64,000 nucleotides of DNA, taken from positions 11,351,118 through 11,415,117 of the forward strand of contig OZ234503.1 in NCBI GenBank assembly GCA_965153455.1, written 5' to 3'. This DNA is from Sphagnum compactum (lineage: Eukaryota; Bryophyta; Sphagnopsida; Sphagnales). Within the stretch, counting starts at the first letter, position 1; the number at the start of each line of letters is the position of its first letter. Below the pieces are notes generated by a model. That model did not search any database, was not told the DNA's origin, and worked only from the letters and a program-made list of their open reading frames with translations. The translations under genes were made by a program, and so were the position numbers. Positions 12,540 through 24,300 of this stretch are shown here, piece by piece.

Positions 12540-12868
12540 GAGATGTATATATAACTTACTTAAGGCATTTTGGTTGGTAGGGTTTAGGGTTAAGATGGAT
12601 ATAATAAGCTATCTAAGGCATTTTGGTTGCTAGGATTGAGGGTTCAGATGTATATATATATAACCTACTTAAGGCATTTTGGTTGATAGGGTTTAGGGTT
12701 AAGATGGATGTAAGCTACCTAAAGCATTTTGGTTGCTAGGGTTGAGGGTTAAGATGTATATATATAACCTATTTAAGGCATTTTGGTTGGTAAGGCTTAA
12801 GGTTAAGTTGCATATATAGAGCCTACCTAAGGCATTTTGGTTGGTAGGGTTTAGGGTTTAAGGTATCA
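12540..12868. repeat. Minisatellite, about six units of 50-60 bp, with TTTAGGG motifs
   Basis: Each unit contains 'aaggcattttggttg', then a 'ggtttagggtt' or 'gttgagggtt' core, then a variable TATATA stretch. Six 'cattttggttg' blocks can be counted between 12560 and 12845. The TTTAGGG core equals the plant telomere repeat, but only once per unit, so this is not a telomeric tract. Confidence 0.85.
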
Positions 12869-15036
12869 ATTTGGAATGTTTTGGTTTCCATGTTAGCTTA
12901 GCTAGTATACCTAATTAGATAGTTTTGCCATCAAGAAGAAAGTTCGTTGTTGTCGTTGTTGTTCACTTTTGGATTTTTTCGTGCGCAGCTTCCAAAAAGA
13001 AGGAATAAAATAATTTTATGGAATTTTATTTTATTTTTTTTGTTTTGCACATGTGTGTAGTGTGTATTGTAGTACCTTAGCAGCTTCCACCCCAATTACC
13101 TTAAATACACCTTGGCAACAAGGTGCCTAAATAATAATAATAATAATAATTTTCTAGTCATTTTCTTTTGGCATGTAAAATAATAATATTTTACAATTGG
13201 GCACTATACTTAAATAATGAAGCTAGTAAGTCACTATTGTGCTTTGAGAGAGTTTCTTTCAGATAAATCATTTTTCAGAAATTTTCAGCAATTCTAAAAA
13301 TAAATAATTAGTGCCTAACTAGCCTAGGTACTATTGGCATATTATTTTTAAAAATGCAAAACAAAAATCTTTCAAAATGTTTTTTGGGTGTGCAAAGAAT
13401 CTTTTGGAATATTTCAAAAATATTACGGTCTTTCCTTTCATGAGAATTTCATAGAAAAAAATTAGAAAAAAAAAAAAAAAGATTCTTCAACATGGTCATA
13501 CCCATTCAATTGAAAGTCATAATAAAAAAAGAATGTGGTTTGCATTTTCCTTCCATGTATGGGATGGGATAATTAGGGGTAACCTTTTGGATGGAGTACT
13601 TATGCGACTTCCATCATCCATTGCACCATCCATTGGAAACCTGATATGAATCAGTTGTGGATGAACCACACCTGAGTTAAGGGTATATATGGCTGGTATA
13701 TAGCAAAATCCATTCTTGGATTTTCTGAGAACCGTCATTCTTTTTTTCTGTGCTAAATTTTGTGCTGAAATGATTTTTTAAACTTAAAAAATGAATAATA
13801 TCCCATCACAATATTTCAAAACTTAAATTGAAAAAATCTCCAAAAAAATTAGATGTTTTGGGGCTAGTTGGGTTAGATTTTTATTCTTGATTGCTTTACG
13901 TAACTAGACTATATATAAATATAAAAAATAAACAGGTTCAAATAAAAGGTCATCAATTTATTGCTAAATCGTTCTTCGGATGCTCGACACTAATGCTCTG
14001 AAAAAAATTAAAATTAAAAATTAAAATCAGAACTGGTTATTATTTGCCATTTCTAATAACCACCCAACACTGGTAGATATAGATATACTTGTGAATATTA
14101 AATACCATAGCTAAACTACCATAGCAGATCCAAGGTTACATAAGACAAGTCCTAAACCCTAGGTGTTACCCATAATTATTATTATTATTATAGGACAAAC
14201 CCTAGGTGTTTGTTTGCCTTCCCCTTTTGCATCCGTAGCTATTATCAACCTAGTCTTGAAAAAGACTTAACTTTCGAGATTCTCATTGTAGTAGTCAATA
14301 TATCTCAATGTCACCATGGTTTGTACGATGTAGCACCTTTCTAACTCATGTGTTGTACTATCCTACATAATGTTTTTATAACTAGTGAAATTTGTTTGAA
14401 AAAAATTCAAAATTTAAAACTCATAAAATAAATTTAATTTAATTTAATTTTAAAAACACCCCCTTTCAACTAAATCATAAACGTAACATTCAATAATTTA
14501 ATAATAAAAATTGTGTGAAGTTCGTTTATTCATCTCCCACTTAGTTGCAATCCCAGTTGCAGTTTATGATTTTTCGGGTGTGATAACAGAAATAAATAAG
14601 TAACTAAACTTGGATGTGAGAAACATGTTTGGGAGATCACATACTGAATAGAGCGCACTGAGGACGACGATGTACTTTACTTACAGGTAGGCATTGACCC
14701 GACGACACAGAGCCAATTAAATCGAAGGCAGAAATAGAACATATTGAAATGATGTCTAAAGCAAAGAAAGAAAGCGAGAGAAACCCAAATAAAAAGATGA
14801 AGAGCTGCTTTTTTCACTAGTCTTTTATATTGGGGTAGCGATTTTTTTAATGACCATCGACACTACTACACTTTGCACATTGTTCCAGTCCTTGTGGGAT
14901 TTGACACAAATAGAAAAAAGTGTCTTCTTGAAATCCGCCAAGTGTCATGTGCAGTGGCCTGAAAGAAAGTTTGAAAACAGTGTTACCCACTAATTAATTA
15001 ATTAATTTAATTCATCACTCTTAGAGCTACAAGCTC

Positions 15037-15380
15037 AGGATTTACCAGAAGAAGAATCTGATGAAGAAGAAAGAGAATCTGCCAGAAGAATCAGAAGTAG
15101 TAGAAGAAGAAGACGATGATGATGATTTAGTAGAAGAAGAAGAAGAAGAAGAATAAGAAGATGATGATGATGATGATTTAGACGAAGAGGAAGAAGGAGA
15201 AAAGGATTTACCAGCAGAAGAAGAAGAAGAGAATTTGTGATCAGAATAAGAAGAAGAAAAGGATTTACCAGAAGATGAAGGAGATGATGATTGAGCAGAA
15301 GGAGAAGAAGAAGAAGAAAAGGGTTTAGCAGAAGGAAGAAGATGTATGAGAAGAAGAAGAAGAAGAGGAGCAGTAGGTAA
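15037..15380 (+). promoter_or_regulatory. Purine-rich GAA/GAT tract upstream of the PDR gene
   Basis: About 340 bases made almost only of A and G on the plus strand (gaagaagaa, gatgatgat, aagaagaag blocks). It lies 290-630 bases upstream of the PDR start codon, in the likely promoter or 5' leader. Short open frames here are composition artefacts. Confidence 0.6.
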
Positions 15381-15487
15381 TTGTAAGAAGACAGATGCTG
15401 TTTTGGGGAGCTCGACTGATTGATTGTAAAAGTCTCTGGAAAGAATCGAAGCTCAAAGTGATGTTGAATTAAGTGCAGCTGGAATGC

Positions 15488-15491
<4 letters not shown>

Positions 15492-15528
<37 letters not shown>
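15492..15528 (+). repeat. (AG)n microsatellite in the PDR leader
   Basis: An uninterrupted run of about 18 AG dinucleotides, 143 bases before the PDR ATG. GA repeats in plant promoters and 5' leaders are known binding sites of BBR/BPC GAGA-binding factors. Whether this tract is transcribed or regulatory cannot be seen from sequence. Confidence 0.9.
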
Positions 15529-15531
<3 letters not shown>

Positions 15532-15670
15532 TGTGTGTGTGTGGGTTTTGTGAATAAGCTGAAGAGGGCGTCGCGAGTCTCCACCCATTTCCTTCGTTGG
15601 AAGCTATTTTAGTGATTGGTGTGATTGGGTCGTGAGCAGTGAAGGGGGGGGGGGGATTGATTCAAGGGCG

Positions 15671-18600
15671 ATGGAGGCGGCGGCAGTGCGGGAATCTGCA
15701 GCAGCAGCAGCTGGAGATGGGTGGGGGACATACAGTAGGGCAGTCAGTAATGGGCTTGAGGAATTTACTCGATCGTCGACGAGTACACGAGGAGAGCAGG
15801 ATGATGAAGAAGCCTTGAAATGGGCAGCCTTACAAAAGCTTCCCACTTACGATCGCATACGCACGGCCATACTGAAGAACACCTCGGCAGACTCAGGAGG
15901 CAAAATCTCGCACCAAGAGTTTGATGTAACCAAGATTAGCTATGAAGTTCGACAACAACTCATTTCCAATCTCTTGCGACAAATCGACGATGACAATGAA
16001 CGCTTTCTTCGCAAGACCCGAGAAAGAATCGACAGGCACGAATCTAAGTTCTAAGGATCAATATCTCCAATCTCTACTCCCCAAAAAAACACACACACGC
16101 ACACACAAAAACAAAAATCCCAACCCATCAAGCTGCTCATCAAGCTGCTCGGATCCTAATCTTCAAAACTACTGACAAAACTGTCATCCTTTCCTCTTGG
16201 TTTCTTGGTTTGCTCGGTTGCTTGGTTGATTTGAATAATACATTATGTTTCCAGGGTGGGGATAGAGCTTCCAAAAATTGAAGTCCGATTCGAGCACTTG
16301 AATGTGGCAGCTAATGTATCAATTGGTGGGAGAGGATTGCCAAGTCTTCCCAACTTCGTCTTGGGAGCTCTTGAGGTAAAAAGTTTATTGGGTGGTTGCA
16401 AGATAAGGTGGTTCTTTCTTCAAGTGAGTGTTAGCTAGTGTATCCTCTGCTAAGCTAACTAACTAGTGATGAGTACAACATCACTCAAGATCACTTGACA
16501 ACAGATCGGAGATACTAGTGATGAGTGAGTACAACATCACTTGGCAACAAGATTTATCGATCTTCGATGTAAATATTTTCCATCTTCCTTCTGGATTGAT
16601 CATTTGTCAATCCAGTTGAAGCTTTAAATTGTGAATTTTTTTTTTCCTTTTCCTAATTTCTTCTTGCTGTCTCTCTGTCTGTCTGTCTGCATGTATGTAT
16701 GCAGGCAGCACTCGGTGCACTGCATCTGTTACCAACCAACAAAACAACCTTGAACATCCTGAATGACATCAGTGGCATCATCAAACCCAACAGGTTTGTT
16801 TACTTCGATCTACTCGTAGGTTTTTGCAAAATTGACTTACTAGCCCTCGATCTTTAGCCTGAAAGTCTCTAGCCTGAAAGAATGAGACGGAGACTACAAA
16901 AACAATGAAATAAAATTATGGGTAGTTTTCATTTGGTTGCACATTTTGAGAAATGTTCACCAAGTGTTGTTGTTAGTTGTTACTCTCAACCTAATAATCT
17001 AGGGTTCGTTCTTTTGGGAACCATGGAATGTTACTCTGAACGAATTTTGAAGAATGTTCACCAAGTGTTGTTAGTTGTTACTACCAACAACAAGCAAAAC
17101 CCTTGCCAACAACCCATCAATCAATGAATTCAATTTCACTCACTAAAACTTCCATTGCACTATTGCACTCTTTGTTTCTTTGAAGTGAGTTCTAGATTCT
17201 AATCTAGTCTTGTCTTATGTGTTACCACTTCTTTCACATGTAACACAACTTGCTGACATTTTGCTCTTGCATTTCTTGTGCTGGTTTCTTTTGTGGGGGG
17301 GGGCGGGGGCAGAATGACACTACTTCTGGGGCCACCAGGTGCAGGGAAAACAACTCTGTTGTTAGCTCTGGCAGGCAAATTGGATCAAGCCTTGGAGGTG
17401 CCATAGTACTACCATCCCACATATTAGTATTTGCTGCTTGGAATTTCTCAATTGAACTCACATAGTTTCTATTTTTCTATATTGTGCACATTTTCCTATT
17501 TTTCTATGTGGGTTTCTTTCTGTGCCCATTCATGATGTTATTTCATAAAGTTTTGCAGACTACAGGCAAGGTTACATACAACGGACATGAATTCCATGAG
17601 TTTATTCCTCAGAGAACAAGTGCGTACATTAGTCAACGTGACATTCAAACAGCAGAAATGACTGTTAGAGAGACGCTTGATTTCTCTGGTCGTTGTCAAG
17701 GTGTCGGCTCTAGATTTGGTGAGTGTAGTTTGACATCCCTGTTCCAATGTTTTCCCCACTTCTACTAGCTTCTTCAAATCATAATATTATGTATGTGGGT
17801 AATGTGTGTAAATCTGTGAATGATTTTGCAATTTGATTTCACAATTAAGATGAAATCAAAGTCTCAGCATCAAGAAGTTGCCAGATGAAATTTGAGTGAT
17901 ATTTATTTGAGATCTGCCATGGGTGGTGGGTGCTTCATGCTCTAGAAATGTTGATGGAGCTTTCAAGAAGGGAGGAGGAGGCAGGAATTAAGCCCGACCC
18001 AGAAATTGACATGTTCATGAAGGTGAGGGATCAACAATGCCATAAAATTCTTCTTTGCTCTTCTCCATGGTACACACACACATATCTAGCATGATATGCT
18101 TGATGTGCTTAATCCAACATACATGTCAATATTGCAGATCACAAATTGCTCACGTTTAGTGGCTCTCTGCAAGCTTAATTTCCATCCATTTTGTCATTGA
18201 TCTTGTCATCTTTGAGGCTGATTCTTTCACCCATTACCACCGATTTGCAATTGTGTGTCATCTTTGAGGTCAAATTCTTTCACCCAATAGCACCAATTTT
18301 CACTTGTGCATCTCTTCGACAATCCTCATTCACAATGGATTGATTGCCCTTATATAATTGCAGCCTTCCTTTTCTTTTAGTATTTATCCACACACGCAGG
18401 TCATGTAACTGATGTTGTTCATGTGCATGTGTGTGTCCAGGCCACTGCATTTCCAGGCGAAGGGACAAGTCTCATGACAGACTATGTACTCAAGGTCTTG
18501 CAACTATCCCATCAAGGACCTGAAAATCTTATTGATGGGAAATACTGAACGTGTAATTTTTTTGGAGCTATGCTTTGATCAAGGTGTTAATAGAATTGAA

Positions 18601-21316
18601 GTGATGGGCAAGTGATGGGAAATAGTGACGTATAATTTTGTTTTTGATCTAATCTTTGGTCAAGGGTTAACATAATCAAAGTGATGGGTGTTGAGCAAAC
18701 CACATGTTTGATAAGTTTTTTGCCTAATTAGTAGCTCATATGATTTGTTGGGTGGTTGCAGATTTTGGGTTTGGAGATATGCGCTGATACATTGGTGGGA
18801 AATGAAATGAAGCGTGGCATCTCAGGGGGTCAAAAAAAGCGTCTCAACACTGGTCAGAGCCTAAGCCTCAATTTTACTTGCAGTGTGCAACACTCTTGAA
18901 ACAAATTCAAAGCATTTGCCATTATTTAATTCTTAATAAAAATTTGGCAACAAAGACAATTCATTGGTTGGGTTCACTTGTTACAATGAGTATGGAATTG
19001 GACATGATGCTAATTAGTTTGAAATTCAGTTTCATAAATTGTCATGACTCTTTGAAACATGCTGTTGTCAACATGCAGCTTTTCTTGTTTTTTTGGGGTT
19101 GTGTCAATCAATGCAGGTGAAATGCTTGTGGGACCTGCAAAAGCTCTTTTCATGGATGAGATCTCCTCTGGGCTTGACAGCTCTACCACTTACCAAATTG
19201 TGAAGTGTTTGCACCAATCAGTACATGTTTTGGATGGAACTATACTTGTTTCCCTTCTCCAACCAGCACCCGAGACCTATGCACTCTTTGATGATCTCAT
19301 ACTGCTCTCAGAAGGCCAAATTGTTTATCAAGGTCCATGTGATTTGGTAGTTGATTTCTTTGAGACGATGGGTTTCAAGTGTCCACCAAGAAAAGGGATT
19401 GCAGACTTCTTACAAGAGGTAGGTAGTACAAATCTCATCTCCTTAAATTAATGCCCATCATCAAAACACCTGGCACATAGATTTCTATTGTTGTCACACC
19501 AAAAAAATTCTCCATTCTCCATCCTCAATGCACTTTCAGCTCATGAAATCACAGTTTGGCTTCAAAACCATTGGATATTGTGTTCAAAGTCAGTGGGATT
19601 CAAGAGGATTTAATTAGTTTTCAGTTTTGACTTTGATCTCTACAGGTGACCTCAAGGAAGGACCAGGGACAATATTGGTATGACAAGAGCATTCCTTATA
19701 AATACGTTCCAGTTCAGGCTTTTGCAGAAGGTTTCAAAAAATTTCACTTTGGGGAGCGGCTAGCAGAAGAGCTTGCCACTCCTTTTGACAGAACAAAAAG
19801 CCATCCAGCTGCACTTGTGACTAAGAAATATGCGCTCACAAACTGGGAGATTTTTAAAGCCAGTTTTGCAAGGGAAAAGTTGCTCATGAATCGCAACAGA
19901 TTTGTTTACATCTTCAAGACTGTCCAGGTTTGGCACTTAATATACACTACCCCAAATTCTCTTGTGTTTCAAGCTCCTAGTTAATTTTGATGTTCTATGT
20001 AAATCTCCTTCCACTTGTGCACTAACCCAAATTCTCATGTATTTTAGGTTCCTAAATTTTTCATCTCATCAATAGGCACAAATCACGTGCTTGTTGTGTA
20101 ATTCCTTCAATTGAGACAAATGGGGATTTTAGCACAACTTTCATTAAGTCACAAAACTTTTGTTGACCAATGTTTTTTGGGACAGATTTCAATTTTGGCT
20201 TTGATCACCATGTCAGTATTTTTCCGGACAACTTTACACCCAAATACTGTGAATGACGGGATCCGCTACTTGGGTGCCATGTTTTTTGCTGTTCTAAATG
20301 TCCTATTCAATGGGTTCACGGATATGGCATTGACCGTTGCACGCTTGCCAGTTTTTTACAAGCAACGAGACATGTTCCTATATCCACCATGGGCATTTGT
20401 GCTTCCTGCTTACTTCTTGCGGTTACCTTTGTCTGTCTATGAAACCTTCACTTGGGTCATATTCACATATTGGACAATTGGTTTCGCTCCTGAAGCAAGC
20501 CGGTAAGAATACGTTTCAATTCATTTCCACATTTGTAAGTCATAAGTTTTTCCTTTCTCTTCATGCATCTCTTGCTTCAACCTCCAAGTCCATGTGCATA
20601 TAATGTAATTTTTCCTTTGTTTTGTTTTGTTTTTGTAGCTTCTTTCGGCAATGGCTTGTGCTTTTTGCAATGCATCAAGTATCATTGGGATTGTTCCGCC
20701 TTGTTGCTTCCGTGGGTCGTATCATGGTGTTGACTCAAAGCCTTGGAGCTTGTTCACTATTGGTTACCTTGTCATTGGGAGGCTTTATTGTATCGAGAGG
20801 TAACAACCATTGCCTATATGCTACTACCTTCCATCCCAAGGGATTGATTATCTATCCTCCCAATTATTTATTTTCACGTTTGCTTAAGATGCCTTGTGTT
20901 TTGTTTTCCAATGGATACAATTTTATGAACATTGGTAAAGCTATTTTGCAACTATTGAAAGTTGAGGGTGGATATCTCATTTGACAACACTTGCACCTTG
21001 TGTTGTGTCCCATGTATAACATCACAGCAAACATTCGTGGATGGTGGATTTGGGGCTATTGGATTTCACCATTCACCTATGCACTAAATGCTCTTTCCGT
21101 GAATGAGTTTCTTGCTCCACGTTGGAACAAGGTATGTGTTTAAAAACATTAAAGTCCCCATGGATTGATCATCACATTCAATTCCTACTCTTGTTGTGTC
21201 AAAGTGAACATCATGTGTCCTCTCATCCTGACCCATGAGCTTACCTACATAAACCTTGAAAAGACCGTTGCATGTTAGAGAGCACAAGAAGATGAGAACA
21301 GCTTTCAGACAATTTG

Positions 21317-21354
<38 letters not shown>

Positions 21355-24300
21355 GTGGTACCATATGTAAATAATTTCTCATGTTCAAGGTTGAACATTG
21401 TCTTTCCACTAGCTACTCAAGTAGTTGCTCCCATCATTGGATTCTTGTGCAAGCGATTATGTACACTAAAAGACATGACCCATTGCAAATATATGTTGTG
21501 GTTGTGTGTCTCAAATGTGTAGCCTCCTGATGGAACTGGACCTCCAGCGCTAACTCTTGGAAGAGAACTCTTGAAGGAACGTGGAGTTTTCCAAAGAGGT
21601 TATTGGTATTGGCTTGGCGTGGGAGTCTTGTTTGGATATTCCATACTTTTCAATGTCATGTATATTTTTTTCTTGGGCTACCTCGATCGTAAGTGGAAGT
21701 TCTCCATTCCATGAATGCAAATTTATCCCCATGAAACTCTAAACAAGTTTATTTTGATATTTTCAACTGATAAATGAGAGATTTGATCAAGTTGTTACAT
21801 TATTAAATTTTCAAGGGATGGGTTAAGAGTTCGGTGGAGTTATCAACTCCCTAGGTTAGATAACTCCTTGAGCAAGTTCCCTGGTTGTTGGGGTTTGGCT
21901 CTCTCCCCTTGGTTTTATGGTTCCAATTCTTATGCAATGGCTTCTTGTCAGTTGTTTGTAAATTTTATTTAATTTTTTTAAACTGTGAATACTGACAATC
22001 GAAGAAGGGGGTATTAGTAGAGGCAAAAAGTGGTGCTCAAGACCCTTTAGGAATGTAAATTCTAGGCAAGCCAATTGGGGAAATTGGTATTAGTTGATAA
22101 TGTGCTAGTTTTTTGCTTTTTTTTTTTGCTTTTTCTTTTTGAGGTAGGCAAGAAATACATTATAGTTCACCTAAGTTTTCCCAATGCGTTCTTCATGGTT
22201 CTCAACATGTTCCTTATTATGTTCCCAATGTGTTCTCAAGTTTTCGTGAGTTTCCCAAGTTGTTCCCAATAGATTATCCCATATCCTTTGCCCAACGTCC
22301 TACTCTCGGAACTTACATATATATGTGCCAAATTGAAAGGCTATATAATACTAATGTTGGGAATGTCCAGAAAATTGAACATTTTTTTATATGATGGGCT
22401 AATCGACAAGGCCCATTACCAAAGAGAAAATTATGGATGCACACACAATTGATTAGTTAGTTCTAACTAATAAGAAAATACATAGTCCCCTGTGAATATT
22501 TCCACAGTTTAAGATTTCAAACTACTATGTCAATGGATGCATATATGTTGACATAGAACCAAATTAGTGTTTTAGCAGGTCCATCCTATTTGGGCCTCTA
22601 CCGATGTTTATGACATCCAACATAGAGTGTGAATTGTCCTCCCAGCCTCACTCATAAACATCAAAATTGGATAGTATAGGTGAGAGCAATGTTTATGTCA
22701 CACCCAAAGTGGCAACAAGCCACAAGAGGATTTAGCTAAATTTGGCTACAAAAGGCAGATAGAGAAGTAGAAAAAGTAGATAATATACTGGCCATTACAA
22801 TGAGAGCATTGTAGGGGATCCCTATACTCTTATAAGTAAAAATACTCCACAAGAAGCATATGATACAACTAGATCTATATTACATTTATTTGGGTTTACA
22901 TAGTACATGATCTATGCCTTTCTTTTGATGGTTGCAGCTCTTGGCAAGCCCAGTACAGTGATATCACAAGAAGTTTTTGATGAAAAGAGGAAATACAACT
23001 CCGTTGAAGATGGAGGTGGTGATGTGCAAAATGGATCTAGAGAGACTAACAACAACCCCCATGTATCTCCACAAGAATCCATTGAACGAAAGAGTATGAC
23101 CCATCAAGCTCTTGAGAAGATTCTTCTACACTTGTACATTTCTCTATGAATATCAAAGATGTAAATGTATTACATCAAGATAGATTTCTCATCATCCATG
23201 CCCCATGTCCCATGTGACAAGTGGACCATATTTGAAGTTTTTGCCTTCATGACTTGTGTGGCCATATATATACTAACTACTAAGCTCCTCATGCATGTTG
23301 GAAATTTCCAAAATGCATATAGGTTTTTCCTCAGTGTTGCAGCGCTGCAGTGCTTCATCAACAGGAGCAAATTCAGATGTGTCAGATGCAATTGCTGAAG
23401 CAAAAGGGGTACAACCCAAAAGAGGAATGATTTTACCATTTCAGCCATTAACCATTGCCTTCCACCACATCAACTACTTCATTGACATGCCTGCTGTAAG
23501 TCACTCCCTCTCTCTCTTTCTAATCAATAAGACCCAAAAAAATTTTTGCTCCTTCCCATTGAAATCGAGAGTTATTTGTTCAAGCATTTTTAGAAATCTA
23601 AGTCCAAATTTTCTTGCCAAACTTTGTGCTTGCAGGAGATGAAAGAGCAAGGGGTAACTGAAGACAAGCTGCAATTACTAAATGACATAAATGGCGCATT
23701 CCGTCCTGGGATCTTGACTGCATTGGTTGGTGTTAGTGGTGCTGGAAAGACAACTTTCATGGATGTGTTAGCAGGAAGGAAGACAGGAGGTTATATTGAA
23801 GGTTCAATCTACATTTCTGGATATCCCAAAAAGCAAGAAACATTTGCTCGCATTGCGGGCTATTGTGAGCAGTTTGACATTCACTCACCAAATGTTACAG
23901 TCCATGAATCACTACTCTACTCTGCATGGTTGCGCCTTTCCAAAGATGTCAACATGGAAGTTCGAAGGGTAATCAAAACTATGTCTACGTACTTTGCTTG
24001 CTTACTATAATACATTCTTGCATTCCTTCTGGGGAATTGTACATGTGGGTATTTGTTGATTAATATATGTTTAGATGGTACATTCGGAAATTGTATGTGG
24101 GGCTTTTGTTGATTATGTTCTTATCGGTATATTCAGAAATTGTATGTGGGGGTTTTTGTAGATTATGTTTAGATGGGTACATTTGGAAATTGTATGTGGG
24201 GCTTTTGAAGATTATGTTTAGATGGGTACATTTGGGAAATGTATGTGGGGTTTTTGTTGATTATGTTCAGATGGGTACATTTGGAAATTGTATGTGTTGT

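Larger units (their letters stand above)
8733..15670. other. Intergenic spacer between coiled-coil gene and PDR gene
   Basis: About 6.9 kb without a recognisable gene. The two flanking genes are divergent, so both promoters should lie here. The first 2 kb has ordinary base composition and short open frames with no family resemblance. From about 11040 to 11600 it is very T-rich. 11731-12320 holds a duplicated dispersed repeat and 12540-12868 a minisatellite. 12900-14500 is AT-rich with nothing identified. 14990-15530 is strongly purine-biased. Confidence 0.6.

Noticed and set aside
15632-15670. Extension of the PDR protein upstream of the ATG
   Set aside because: The longer frame begins at GTG; the first ATG in frame is at 15671 and gives a family-like N-terminus.
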